64,000 bases of DNA from Planctomycetota bacterium (GCA_018814045.1 JAHJAR010000060.1:16126-80125); one strand, 5' to 3'; positions 53,744-63,299 are shown, counted from the first letter of the stretch. Numbers and translations: made by a program. Notes: generated from the letters alone by a model not told the origin.

Positions 53744-54805
53744 ATGAGCGAAGCAACAACGTTTACCAGCGAGAACGGCTTCGAGCCCGAGCGCCTGATC
53801 GGCACCGACCTCGTCCGCGCCACCGAGGCGGCGGCCCTCAACGCCTTCAAGTGGATCGGCAAGGGCGACAAGATCGCCGCGGATGCCGCCGCCACCGACG
53901 CCATCCGCGGCATGCTGAACCTGATGGACATCTGCGCCACATGCACGATCGGCGAAGGCATCAAGGACGAGGCTCCCGGGATCTTCGTGGGTGAGAAGCT
54001 CGGCACGTGGAAGCCCGGTTCGCCCGGACTGAGCATCGCGCTCGATCCGATCGATGGCACGACGCTGACCTCCAAGGGACTGCCCGGCGCCCTGGCGGTC
54101 CTGGCCGCCGCCAAGACCAAATCGCCCGACGAACTAGCGATGGCCGCAGTGCCCAGCGTGTACATGGAGAAAATCGCCGTCGGCCCCAAGGTCGCCGTCG
54201 GCACAGGCACGATTCGCATGGGCGCACCGGTGGAACAGAACCTGGAGCTGATTGCCCTGAAGCTCGGTAAACGCGTTCGCGACCTGTCCGTCTGCATCCT
54301 CGACCGGCCCCGGCACGAGAAACTCGTCGCCGCGGTGCGCCGCACCGGGGCCGCCATCCGGCTCATCGGCGACGGCGACGTCGCCGGGGCCATCGCACCT
54401 TCGATGCCCGAAAGCGGCGTCGATGTCTACCTCGGCGTGGGCGGGGCACCAGAGGCCGTACTCGCCGCCGCTGCGATCAAGTGTCTCGGCGGCGATATCC
54501 TGGCCCGCATGTGGCCGCGGGACGACGACGAGAAGCGACGGCTCGAAGAGCAGGGCTATGGCGAGCAGCTCCGCAAGACCTACGTGTCCCAGGAGATGGC
54601 CCAAGGCGACGGCATCCTGTTCGTTGCCACCGGGATCACCGACAACGCCATGCTGCGCGGCGTGCGGGTGGACGGGCATATCGCCACGACGCATTCGATC
54701 GTGATGCGAGCCCGCTCGGGCACGGTGCGCTACATCACGGCCTACCATGATCTGACGCGCAAGACCATCCGCCTCAGCAGTGAGCCGATGGAGATCCGGC
54801 TGTAG
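53744..54805 (+). CDS. glpX: Class II fructose-1,6-bisphosphatase
   Basis: It hydrolyses fructose-1,6-bisphosphate (and in some bacteria sedoheptulose-1,7-bisphosphate) in gluconeogenesis or the pentose cycle. The 353 residues show the GlpX family marks: LVRATEAAALNAFKWIGKGD, MDICATCTIGEGIKDEAPG, the metal/phosphate site ALDPIDGTTLTSKGLPGAL, GDVAGAIAPSMPESGVDVYLG, IGVGGAPEAVLAAAAIKCLGG-like segment and the C-terminal IVMRARSGTVRYI. Length is normal (about 330-350). ATG 53744 with AGGAAAG upstream. There is no direct operon partner. Confidence 0.95.
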   Translation: MSEATTFTSENGFEPERLIGTDLVRATEAAALNAFKWIGKGDKIAADAAATDAIRGMLNLMDICATCTIGEGIKDEAPGIFVGEKLGTWKPGSPGLSIALDPIDGTTLTSKGLPGALAVLAAAKTKSPDELAMAAVPSVYMEKIAVGPKVAVGTGTIRMGAPVEQNLELIALKLGKRVRDLSVCILDRPRHEKLVAAVRRTGAAIRLIGDGDVAGAIAPSMPESGVDVYLGVGGAPEAVLAAAAIKCLGGDILARMWPRDDDEKRRLEEQGYGEQLRKTYVSQEMAQGDGILFVATGITDNAMLRGVRVDGHIATTHSIVMRARSGTVRYITAYHDLTRKTIRLSSEPMEIRL

Positions 54806-54924
54806 ACCCTCTGTGCCGGGATTCGCGCCGCGATACATATCGAATGCCCGGTGTACGCCGCTATCCGAACGCTTCTCGCCCCCACCCAGGCGACGTCGCG
54901 CGGCAGGATCGTTAGAATCGCGGC

Positions 54925-55833
54925 ATGTCACTCGTGCTGAGACGGGCGCTGTCCTGGCTGGTGACACTCGCGGTGGCCGCCGCGCTCGCGCTGAGCATCA
55001 CTCGCCTCCCCGGCGCCGGCGGACTGGAGGCGGAACTCCGCTGGCTGTTCGGCCGCGGGGATCGGGCTGCGCTCAACGAAGCTGCGGCCCTGCTCCACGT
55101 GAGCGAAGAACAGACACCAGGAACGCGCCTCCATATCCTGGCAGCTTTGCTACGCGATCCGAATGACGGGGTCGTGCGTGGCACGCTCACGTTCGTCGCC
55201 GATCTGGTTGCCTACCGTTGGGGCAGCAGCACCCATGAAAACGACGACGCCCGCACCGTGTACCGCGAGTGGTTGGCCGGGCTCTCAGATCAGCGCCGAC
55301 TCGAACTACTGGGACCGCTCGTGAACTGCATCGCTGGCTACTGGGAGGCGCTCGAGCCTGGAGAGTGGAAGCACGAATGCCGCCGCTGGTTGGTCGCGGC
55401 CACCATCGCGGTCGACCCGCGCCTGCAAGCGCGAGCCTGCGAGTTGCTTTGGGCGCGGCAGGCAGAGGTCGACGTGATCGATCGGCTACGCACACTCGAC
55501 GGTCAGGCGCCCCGCTGGCAGCAGCGCGGCGCACGGGACTCGGCCCCCAACGAACCTGGTGCGTGGGGAGCGCTCGAACTGCTGGACGTCGACGAATATG
55601 TCACGCTGCTGACAGATCCCGTGCCGCAGGTGCGCTGGGCAGCCGGACGGATACTCGCCGTTTGCCGCGACAGCCGCGCCCTGCCCGCCGTTCACGAATG
55701 GCTGCAAAACGCCCCGAACGTCCCCGCCGAGGCGCGAGCGGTGCTCGACCAGGTGTTCGGCGTCGATTGGAGGACTCCCTTTGAGAGCGGTCGTGCAACG
55801 AGTCAGTCGAGCCGCCGTAACGGTGGAAGCTGA
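54925..55833 (+). CDS. HEAT-repeat-like exported protein, hypothetical
   Basis: A 302-residue protein with an N-terminal hydrophobic segment (LSWLVTLAVAAALALSI) that is either a signal peptide or a membrane anchor, then helical repeats. The segment LLTDPVPQVRWAAGRILAVC near the C-terminus reads like a HEAT/armadillo repeat. No catalytic motif is seen. ATG 54925 lacks a Shine-Dalgarno; TAGAAT 6 bases upstream suggests a leaderless transcript. The last 53 bases overlap the start of dtd in another frame, so the two are translationally linked. Confidence 0.7.
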   Translation: MSLVLRRALSWLVTLAVAAALALSITRLPGAGGLEAELRWLFGRGDRAALNEAAALLHVSEEQTPGTRLHILAALLRDPNDGVVRGTLTFVADLVAYRWGSSTHENDDARTVYREWLAGLSDQRRLELLGPLVNCIAGYWEALEPGEWKHECRRWLVAATIAVDPRLQARACELLWARQAEVDVIDRLRTLDGQAPRWQQRGARDSAPNEPGAWGALELLDVDEYVTLLTDPVPQVRWAAGRILAVCRDSRALPAVHEWLQNAPNVPAEARAVLDQVFGVDWRTPFESGRATSQSSRRNGGS

Positions 55834-56230
55834 AACCACGGGGCAGATCGGCCCCGGGCTACTAATCTACGCGGCCGCCGCGCCGGATGACGGCCCTGAC
55901 GATATCCGCTACATCGCCGACAAGGTTGCGCAACTGCGCATCTTCCCCGACGCCCAGCACCGTATGAACTGCTCGGTCATCGACGTGGCGGGGAGTGTGT
56001 TGCTGGTCAGCGCGTTCACGGTGCTGGCCGATGCGCGCAAAGGCCGGCGGCCGTCGTTCGATGCCTCCGCTCCTGGTGAGGTGGCCGAGCCGCTGATCGA
56101 CGGGCTCGCCAATGAGATCCGCGGACGCGGATTGACGGTGGCAAGCGGCCGCTTCGCGGCATACATGCAGGTCGATGCCGTCAACGACGGCCCGATCTGC
56201 GTTCTGCTGGATTCGCGCCGGCTGATTTAG
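55781..56230 (+). CDS. dtd: D-aminoacyl-tRNA deacylase
   Basis: It hydrolyses D-aminoacyl-tRNAs, protecting translation from D-amino acids. The 149 residues align end to end with the family: MRAVVQRVSRAAVTVEAETT, LRIFPDAQHRMNCSVIDV, RRPSFDASAPGEVAEPLIDG and VASGRFAAYMQVDAVNDGP. Two signature motifs deviate: SQFTL is SAFTV, and NxGPVT is NDGPICV, though the Gly-Pro of the cross-subunit motif is kept. The start is TTG 55781 with GGAGG 8 bases upstream, inside the end of the preceding gene (53-base overlap). Confidence 0.93.
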   Translation: MRAVVQRVSRAAVTVEAETTGQIGPGLLIYAAAAPDDGPDDIRYIADKVAQLRIFPDAQHRMNCSVIDVAGSVLLVSAFTVLADARKGRRPSFDASAPGEVAEPLIDGLANEIRGRGLTVASGRFAAYMQVDAVNDGPICVLLDSRRLI

Positions 56231-56289
56231 GGCGCGTTCAGCGAGAGTGCGGTAGCTGGGGAGGGCACAGGCTGGTCTATGGCGCCGCT

Positions 56290-57405
56290 CTACAGCAGCT
56301 CTCTCAGCACGGTCACAACGTGCTCCACGTCAGCCTCGCTCAGCCCATTGTGAAACGGCAGCGCGATCGTGCGCGCGGCGAGCGCCTCGGTGACGGGATA
56401 ATCACCTTCACGGTAGCCCAAGCACTCCTGATAGAACGGCTGAAGGTGAATCGGGCTGAAGTAGTTGCTGCACCCGATGCCGCGCTCGGTCAGTTTTCCG
56501 AGCAGATCATCGCGATCCGCCGGCTTGTAGTCGTCGCTCAGACGCACGACCATCACGAACCAACTGATAGCGACCTCGGCCGGAATCGACTGCATCGCCA
56601 CGCGCCGCTCCTCCGCCAGCCGCTCGCGATACCACTGCGCCACCCGTGTCCGCTTGGCCAGGATCTCGTCCAGGCGGCGCATTTGCTCGACGCCGATCGC
56701 GCAGTTGACGTCGCTCAGGCGGTAGTTGTATCCCAGCCGGGCGTGCGCCAGCCAACCGGCTTCCGGGTCACGCCCCTGGTTGCGCATGGAACGGGCCACG
56801 CAGGCGATCTCGTCGTCGTCGGTGACGATCATGCCGCCTTCGCCCGTCGTGATCTGTTTGTTTGGGTAGAACCCAAAGGCCCCGGCCTCGCCAAACGTCC
56901 CCGCCAGGCGTCCCTTGTAGCTGGCCCCCAGCGCCTCGCACGAATCCTCCAGCACTCGCAAGTCATGCCGCCGGGCTATCTCCAGAATGGCATCCATGTC
57001 CGGCAACGAACCGAAGATGTCCACCGGGAGGATGGCCCGGGTGCGCGGCGTGATGGCCGCCTCGATCCGGGTCGCGTCGAGTTGCCACGTGAGCGGATCG
57101 ACGTCCACGAAAACCGGTCGGCCGCCGCAGAACATCACGCTGTTGCTCGAGGCGATGAAAGAAAACGGCGTGGTGATCACCTCGTCGCCCGCTGCCAGCC
57201 CCAGGGCGCACCAGCACAAATGCAGCGCCGACGTACCGCTGTTGCAGGCGATCGCGTGCTCGACAGCGATGCGCTCGGTGAACATCTGCTCAAACTCCGC
57301 CAGCTTCGGCCCCAGGCTGAGGCGGGGCGTACGCAGAACGGCGACAACCGCCTCGATCTCCGCTTCGGTCAGATCAGGTCCGGACAAGTTGATCTCTCGG
57401 TTCAC
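56290..57405 (-). CDS. DegT/DnrJ/EryC1-family PLP aminotransferase
   Basis: A 371-residue sugar aminotransferase-type enzyme (fold type I PLP). Visible are NLSGPDLTEAEIEAVVAVL, CNSGTSALHLCWCALGLAAG, PVFVDVDPLTWQLD, LEDSCEALGASYKGRLAGTF, FGFYPNKQITTGEGG (Schiff-base Lys in NKQ), GYNYRLSDVNCAIGVEQ and C-terminal SPIHLQPFYQE. Such enzymes make amino sugars for polysaccharides or glycoconjugates, but the substrate is not determined. GTG 57405 gives the usual length; the frame is open upstream to 57600. GGGAG lies upstream. It is divergent from the ABC transporter, so a shared surface-glycan role is possible. Confidence 0.9.
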   Translation of the reverse strand: MNREINLSGPDLTEAEIEAVVAVLRTPRLSLGPKLAEFEQMFTERIAVEHAIACNSGTSALHLCWCALGLAAGDEVITTPFSFIASSNSVMFCGGRPVFVDVDPLTWQLDATRIEAAITPRTRAILPVDIFGSLPDMDAILEIARRHDLRVLEDSCEALGASYKGRLAGTFGEAGAFGFYPNKQITTGEGGMIVTDDDEIACVARSMRNQGRDPEAGWLAHARLGYNYRLSDVNCAIGVEQMRRLDEILAKRTRVAQWYRERLAEERRVAMQSIPAEVAISWFVMVVRLSDDYKPADRDDLLGKLTERGIGCSNYFSPIHLQPFYQECLGYREGDYPVTEALAARTIALPFHNGLSEADVEHVVTVLRELL

Positions 57406-57530
57406 TCTTCGCTCCCATCGCTCGATAACACGCACGATCCCGGCACACCGCCGTAAGTCTTGTACGACGACGGACAAAGCCGGTTTGCCGCTCTGCCACG
57501 GCGGCGCGCGGTCCGTTATCATACCCAACA

Positions 57531-59681
57531 ATGACCCGGACGACGCGTACGAACGAGCTACTGCCCAGTTTCCGCCGCACGCTGGCGTACCTGCACCCAC
57601 ACCGGCGTCCCCTGATTATCGGGCTCATTCTCGCCGTCGGTGTCAGCGTCTTTTATACCTTCAGCATTTCCAGTGCCATCCCCCTGTTGAAAGTCATGTT
57701 CTCCGACCACGAGACCATCGGCGACTGGCTCCATCGCGTCGAAACTGAACGCCGCCTCGGTATCTCGCTGATCCCGGATCTGCCCGATGATCCGGCGGGG
57801 CTGCGCATCGACCGCGTCCATGCGACATCGCCGGCCGGCGACAAGCTGCACGCGGGTGACCGGATCGTGTCCGTCGCGGGTCAGGCACCGGGGTCGTATG
57901 GCTTGCTGCGCCTGATCGCCGGCAGCGCGCAGACACAGCTCGACGCGGTTCGCGTGGTTTCGGCGGACGAGGTCACGCGCGAGTTGACACTCCCGATCGC
58001 GGGCTACCGCTGGTGGTGGGGGCGGCTGCGCGACGCCACCGGCCTGCTGCCGGCCGGGCGCGATGCGCACAGCCGCTTGGTCACACTGGCAATCGTGATG
58101 GCGAGCCTTGTGGCCATCTCACTGCTGGGCAGCATCTGTCGCTTCGCCAACGAAAGCCTCATCGCGATTGCGGTCCAGCGGGCCATGCACGGCGTGCGGA
58201 GCGACCTGGCCGACCACGTCCTGCGGCTGCCGCTGGACTGGTACAGCAGACATCCACCGGGTGACACGCTCGGCCGCTTCTCCACCGACATAGCCAAGGT
58301 CGAAGTCGGGCTGTGGACGCTGTTTGGCAAGAGCGTCCGCGAGCCGCTGAAAGCCCTGGGGGTGCTGGCTCTGACGATTGCGATCGACTGGCGAATCCTC
58401 GTCGTCGCGCTGCTCGGTCTGCCGGTGGCAGCAGTGGTCATCCGCGTCTTCGGTCGAATGATCAAGCGCTCCCAGAAGCACGCCTCGCAATCGTGGGGAC
58501 GCCTGCTCGACCATCTGGGCGAGCGTTTCGCCGGCATCCGCGTGGTCAAGGCCTACAACATGCAAACCGCGGAGAGTCGCCGCTTCGAGCTCGAGGGCCG
58601 CACTCTGACGCGCGCCCAGACTCACATCGAAATGGTCGACGCCGCCACAAAGCCGTCGCTCGAAACGCTCGCCATGGTTGCCGTAGCTGGTTTTGTGCTC
58701 TACGGCGGCAGCCGGGTCTTTCAGCAGCAGCTCGAGCCACACCTGTTCTTGGCGGCGGTGATTTGCCTCGGCGCCATGTTCGATCCGGTTCGCAAGCTCG
58801 GCAACGTCAACAACCGCCTTCAACAAGCCGAAGTCTCCGCCCGCCGACTTTTCGAGCTCATCGATCTCCCCGCTGAAGAAGGTGCGCTGCCCTGCCAGTC
58901 CGCGCGTGAGTTGCCGCCCTTCTCCGAGGCGATCGCGTTCGAGGGCCTCTCATTCGCATACCCGGCCAACCCTACACGGCTGGTGATCGCCGACATTAGC
59001 CTGCGTGTCCAGCGGGGGCAGGTGGTCGGCCTGGTCGGCCCCAACGGCTCCGGCAAGACCACGCTCATGTCGCTCCTGCTGCGTTTTCACGAGCCCAGCC
59101 GCGGCCGCATACGCATCGATGGCCACAACATCGCCGAGGTCACGCTGGCCTCGCTGCGCGGCCAGATCGGCTTGGTCACACAGGACGCGGTCATTTTCTC
59201 TGACACGGTCCGGGCCAACATCGCCTACGGCGGCGAGGGTTGGTCCGAGGATGCCATCCAGCAGGCTGCGCGGCGCGCCCACGTGGACGAGTTTGTGCGT
59301 GACCTGCGGGTCGAGCACGGGGGGCACGTCACCCAGGGCTACGACGCCCGGATCAATGCCCGCTCACTCTCGGGCGGTCAACGCCAACGCCTCGCGCTGG
59401 CCCGCGCCATCCTGCGCGATCCGCCGATCCTCATCCTCGATGAGGCCACCAGCCAGGTGGACAGCGATTCGGAGCGCAAGATCCAGGCCGCGCTCGAAGA
59501 CGTCACGCGCGGCCGCACGACCTTCATCATCGCCCATCGTTTCAGCACAATCGCCCGCGCCAGCCTGATCGTGGCGCTCAACGAAGGGCGTATCGTGGGT
59601 TGCGGGCCACACGACGAATTGCTCACGACCTGCCCGTTCTATGCCGCGCTGTGCAAGACGCAGTTCGCACACAGTGGTTAG
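57531..59681 (+). CDS. ABC exporter (MsbA-like) with PDZ-like insertion
   Basis: A 716-residue half-transporter combining a membrane domain and ATPase. TM1 (LIIGLILAVGVSVFYTFSIS) is followed by an ~85-residue extracytoplasmic insertion (about 75-160) that reads like a PDZ domain: GISLIPDLPDDPAGLRIDRV, HATSPAGDKLHAGDRIVSVA and a C-terminal strand TRELTLPIAG. The remaining membrane helices follow, then the ATPase: Walker A GPNGSGKTT near 502, Q-loop VTQDAVIF, signature SLSGGQRQR near 613, Walker B ILILDEATS near 633 and switch His FIIAHRFS near 665. ATG 57531 has no Shine-Dalgarno but TATCAT 8 bases upstream. Possible substrate: a lipid or glycolipid, by MsbA-like similarity only. Confidence 0.93.
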   Translation: MTRTTRTNELLPSFRRTLAYLHPHRRPLIIGLILAVGVSVFYTFSISSAIPLLKVMFSDHETIGDWLHRVETERRLGISLIPDLPDDPAGLRIDRVHATSPAGDKLHAGDRIVSVAGQAPGSYGLLRLIAGSAQTQLDAVRVVSADEVTRELTLPIAGYRWWWGRLRDATGLLPAGRDAHSRLVTLAIVMASLVAISLLGSICRFANESLIAIAVQRAMHGVRSDLADHVLRLPLDWYSRHPPGDTLGRFSTDIAKVEVGLWTLFGKSVREPLKALGVLALTIAIDWRILVVALLGLPVAAVVIRVFGRMIKRSQKHASQSWGRLLDHLGERFAGIRVVKAYNMQTAESRRFELEGRTLTRAQTHIEMVDAATKPSLETLAMVAVAGFVLYGGSRVFQQQLEPHLFLAAVICLGAMFDPVRKLGNVNNRLQQAEVSARRLFELIDLPAEEGALPCQSARELPPFSEAIAFEGLSFAYPANPTRLVIADISLRVQRGQVVGLVGPNGSGKTTLMSLLLRFHEPSRGRIRIDGHNIAEVTLASLRGQIGLVTQDAVIFSDTVRANIAYGGEGWSEDAIQQAARRAHVDEFVRDLRVEHGGHVTQGYDARINARSLSGGQRQRLALARAILRDPPILILDEATSQVDSDSERKIQAALEDVTRGRTTFIIAHRFSTIARASLIVALNEGRIVGCGPHDELLTTCPFYAALCKTQFAHSG

Positions 59682-59794
59682 CTTGGTTCCGGGGATGGTT
59701 TTGCGGCCGCCGCGCGCAAGACGGCCTCGGCACGCCGGCGACCGACGGGAATGCAGACCCCGGCCGGCGCCAGGCGTTGCGGGCGGAGGCGGCG

Positions 59795-60790
59795 CTAGCC
59801 TTCGTCCAGCGAGAAGATCGGCTTGGGCGACTTGATGCGGTACTTCTCGATCAAGGCCCGCAGCTTGGGCTGGTCGGGCTGGATTTCGAGGCTGCGGTGC
59901 CAGGATTCGACCGCCTCATCTCGAAACGCAACCTGGGCCGGTTCGTTCAGATACTGCGTCATGCGCACCACGCCGTACCCGGCATGGGCCGCAGCGTTCT
60001 TGGGGTCGAGATCGATGGCCCGGCGGTAGCAAAGCGCAGCCTGCTCGTACTCCTGCTCGCGCCACTCAATGTACCCCAGCCGCTCGCGCGCCACCGACAG
60101 ATCGGGTTCGAGTTCGATCGCCTTTTCCAGCGTCCGTCGGGCGGCAGACCAGCGCTCCTGATTCAGGTAGACGGTCGCCAGGTTGACCAGTACGACCGGC
60201 TGTCGCGTGTTGCATTCGAGCGAGTTCTTGTAGGCCCGAATGGCCTCGTAGTGCTGCCCCGTCGTGTCGAAGACGGCGCCGAGGTTGCTCCAGGCATAGG
60301 CGTTGTCGGGGTCCAGTTCCAGCGCCGCTTTGTAGCTCTCCACCGCCAGATCAGTGTCACCGTTCCGGTGATAGCAGGTGGCCAACCTGAAGCGCGAATC
60401 AAAGCTGCGGGGATCCAGTTCGCACGCCACCGCATAGGCCCGGACCGCCTGCGTCAGCTTGTCCAGCAGCCGATACACTTCCCCCAGCTCGAAGACCGAC
60501 AGAAAATCCGCGGGATCGAGCTGCACGGCGGTCTTGAGCGTCTCGAGCGCGAGGTGCAGATTGCCCTTCTGCTTGTAAACCATCCCCAGCTTGGTGTGCG
60601 CTTCGGCCAGTTCCGGGTTCAGCCTGACCGCCTCGCGAAACTCGACCAAGGCGGCGTTGAGATCGTGTGCCTCCAGGGCACGCTCGCCCAGCTCGAGGCG
60701 CGTGCGGGCCATCTCCGGCTGGCAACCGGCCAACACCGTCAGCCCGGCGACAAGCAACAGCCAGCTTCGTTGCGGCGCGATTCGGTTCAC
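59795..60790 (-). CDS. TPR-repeat lipoprotein
   Basis: A 331-residue exported lipoprotein with lipobox VLAGC (SWLLLVAGLTVLAGCQPEMA). About eight canonical 34-residue TPRs follow: LAEAHTKLGMVYKQKGNLHL, FLSVFELGEVYRLLDKLTQA, SFDSRFRLATCYHRNGDTDL, AYAWSNLGAVFDTTGQHYEA and others with the W4-G8-Y11-A20-P32 pattern. The GTG start has GGAGAG upstream. TPR lipoproteins of this kind (like PilF/BamD) are scaffolds of envelope assemblies; which one is unknown. Confidence 0.9.
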   Translation of the reverse strand: MNRIAPQRSWLLLVAGLTVLAGCQPEMARTRLELGERALEAHDLNAALVEFREAVRLNPELAEAHTKLGMVYKQKGNLHLALETLKTAVQLDPADFLSVFELGEVYRLLDKLTQAVRAYAVACELDPRSFDSRFRLATCYHRNGDTDLAVESYKAALELDPDNAYAWSNLGAVFDTTGQHYEAIRAYKNSLECNTRQPVVLVNLATVYLNQERWSAARRTLEKAIELEPDLSVARERLGYIEWREQEYEQAALCYRRAIDLDPKNAAAHAGYGVVRMTQYLNEPAQVAFRDEAVESWHRSLEIQPDQPKLRALIEKYRIKSPKPIFSLDEG

Positions 60791-60947
60791 CGGCTCTCCA
60801 CCAGAACTGGCACTGCGGCAGGCCGCGCCAGATACAAAGCGTCACTTTTAACATTCGCGGGGCGGCTAAGTCAACTAACGCGGTAGCCCTGCCCAGGTCA
60901 CATGTCTTATCGGATGTTTGCACCCCGCCCTGGAGTCGCCGCCGACC

Positions 60948-63299
60948 TCAGCGGTCGGTGTCCCCAACGCTTCCGGCCGGTTGCGAGGCTGGCACCGCTG
61001 CCTGCCACTGGGCCACGTAGCTAGCCGCGAGCTCGCGCACCAGCTCATCGGCGTCCTCGGTCGCCATTCGCCGCGCCGTCTCGCCAAACCGCGGTCCCTG
61101 ACGTGCGAGCAAGCGCACCGCCATCAACCGGACTAGCCAGTGCGGATGCGTCAGGCACCCTTCGGCGGCCCGGATCAGCGCCGCATCCAGGCCCACGACC
61201 TGCAAGGCATCCAGCGTTCGCGCGCGCAGTTCCCACGACTCGCTCGCCAGCCCGGCCAGCAGGGCCTGCTGCACGCGCTCCGCCGGGATCGGTGCCGGCT
61301 GGTAGGCCAGCCGTTTGAAATCGCCGCGCTGCTTCTCGCCCAGCAAATCAGCCAGGACCTCGACTGCGCGAAAGCGGGTTGCGTCCACGTCCCCGCCCAG
61401 CGCGCGCACCAGGGCGTGCAGTGCTTCCCGACCGGTCTGGGCGGGCAAACGGTTGAAATAGACCGGGCGGATTCGCTGGCCGGTCATGCTCGGACGCCAA
61501 GTGCCGTCCGCCATCTGCTCCGGATCGAGGATGGCTGTCAGCGTGATGCGTTGAAGCTGCTGAGGCGTAAAGCGCGTTACCCGCCGCAGCGGACCGACAT
61601 CGATCGAGCGCGTGAGGTGCACGCTTTGTCCTGGTCGGAGGACCCGCAACTGGTCCACGTTCACGGTCATCAGATGCGCGTATTCACGCCGCCAGTCTCC
61701 CTCCACCAGGAATGACAACAGGAATACGGGGTTGACCATCCCATCCGGGCCAAGGGTGATCGGGAAGCGTGCCCGGTTCGTCAAAGTGAAGGTAGCCCGC
61801 CAGGCATCGGCGGGGCTGGGGCTGCGGCTCTCCACCTGCACCGTGGCTTCCAGGAAAGCACCCATGTCGCGATAGAAGTCAAGCAGTTCGCGGTCGAAAG
61901 CCGCTAGCGCGTCCGCCACGGCCGGGTAACGTGCGGCGGCCGGCTGCGACGTTGCGCTCGGAAGACCGAGTTGGGACAGCAGCTCATGCGCATGCCCCGC
62001 GGACGGTGCATAGGCCAGATCGCGCACAACCCAGGCCGCCGTCTGTTCGTCGCCGGCGTCGCGCAACAGCTTGGCGAGTTGGTACGCGGCGAACGCGTCC
62101 TTGCCCGCGATTGGGGTCAGGGTGGACTGGGCTTCTTCCGGGCGCAGGTTAAGCGCCTGCGCCCATCCGAGCACGCGTGTCACGAATACGTCGTGCGGCG
62201 CCCGCCGCGCGGCCGCCTCGGCGAGCATCAGCGCACGCTGGGGCTGCTTCTCGATGATGCAGTAGAACCACGCCGCCTGGGCAACCTGCTGCACGGGCCA
62301 TTCGTCCGGAACACGCATCTGGCCGAAATAGTGGGCCAGTTGCTGCGCTATATTCGCTGCTGCACCGGCGTGGCCACGGTACGTCAACAACCAGTGCAGA
62401 TACATCCGCCCTTCGAAGAACGAAGGCTCAGCCCCAACCGCCTGCTCGGCATAATTGGTGGCCGCATCGAGCGCCCCCCGTGCCAGGGCATTGCGGGACA
62501 ACGCGAGGTAGTGTGCGGCGGGAACGGGGGCGTCCTGGGCCGCGGCGCCGTGCACGGCCAGGGCGTGGTCGTAGAAGCGCCGCGCCACGTCCGCAAAGCC
62601 GTGCTGGTCCAGCAGCAGCGCGACCTCCCAGACAACATCGACATCGAACGGATTCACACGGACCAGCCGCAGCGCCGCCTGCAAGCGCGCCTCCGGACTC
62701 GCCGAAGGTGGCAGCGTTTCGAGCGCCAGCCGCACAACGTCCGGATTGGCCGGGGCCAGCTCCAGGGCCCGCGCAAGCTGTTGCTGCGCCTTTCCGTAGT
62801 CCAGTTGCTGCACCGCCAGACGCGCCAAATGCGTGTGCACCAAGGCCCGCAGCTCAGCCGGCCGATCCGCGCTCTCCAGCAATCCGGTGAGCCAGGCGGC
62901 GCGCTCCTCGAGCGTCTGCATGGTCCGAACGTGGGCTTCCAACCAGCGCGCGAACGCCCCCTGATGCCCCGGCGCAGCCCGCACGAGTTCGTCGAGCATC
63001 CGGCGAGCGTCGTCCTCGTCGCCCGCCAGCGTCGCCAGCTCGTACAGCCAGATGTAGGCTTCGCTCTGCCCGGGATCCAGGCGTGCGGAAGCGCGCAGCA
63101 GCACGCGCACGTGCTGCACATCCGCGGCGGTGCAGCGGGCCCGACTGCCGAGCGCGTGGTCACGCGCCAGGTCGACCAGCAAGCCCGCCGTCGAACGCGG
63201 TGCGCTGCGTCCGTCGGCGGCCGCTGACACCGCCGCCCAGAGCAATCCACAGGCACACGCGACGCGCCAGCAGTAGACGAGCCGACGTTTCGGCAACAT
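60948..63299 (-). CDS. Large secreted TPR/HEAT-repeat protein
   Basis: A 783-residue protein with a signal peptide (LVYCWRVACACGLLWAAVSA). About 500 residues of TPR-like helix pairs follow (AYIWLYELATLAGDEDDARR, AFARWLEAHVRTMQTLEERA, AHYLALSRNALARGALDAAT), then a ~170-residue beta-type region (LTNRARFPITLGPDGMVNPV), and a C-terminal HEAT/armadillo stretch (ALLAGLASESWELRARTLDA, LTHPHWLVRLMAVRLLARQG). The frame is open up to 63548, but ATG 63299 with GGGGA upstream begins a proper signal peptide. No enzyme motif; probably a periplasmic scaffold. Confidence 0.82.
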   Translation of the reverse strand: MLPKRRLVYCWRVACACGLLWAAVSAAADGRSAPRSTAGLLVDLARDHALGSRARCTAADVQHVRVLLRASARLDPGQSEAYIWLYELATLAGDEDDARRMLDELVRAAPGHQGAFARWLEAHVRTMQTLEERAAWLTGLLESADRPAELRALVHTHLARLAVQQLDYGKAQQQLARALELAPANPDVVRLALETLPPSASPEARLQAALRLVRVNPFDVDVVWEVALLLDQHGFADVARRFYDHALAVHGAAAQDAPVPAAHYLALSRNALARGALDAATNYAEQAVGAEPSFFEGRMYLHWLLTYRGHAGAAANIAQQLAHYFGQMRVPDEWPVQQVAQAAWFYCIIEKQPQRALMLAEAAARRAPHDVFVTRVLGWAQALNLRPEEAQSTLTPIAGKDAFAAYQLAKLLRDAGDEQTAAWVVRDLAYAPSAGHAHELLSQLGLPSATSQPAAARYPAVADALAAFDRELLDFYRDMGAFLEATVQVESRSPSPADAWRATFTLTNRARFPITLGPDGMVNPVFLLSFLVEGDWRREYAHLMTVNVDQLRVLRPGQSVHLTRSIDVGPLRRVTRFTPQQLQRITLTAILDPEQMADGTWRPSMTGQRIRPVYFNRLPAQTGREALHALVRALGGDVDATRFRAVEVLADLLGEKQRGDFKRLAYQPAPIPAERVQQALLAGLASESWELRARTLDALQVVGLDAALIRAAEGCLTHPHWLVRLMAVRLLARQGPRFGETARRMATEDADELVRELAASYVAQWQAAVPASQPAGSVGDTDR

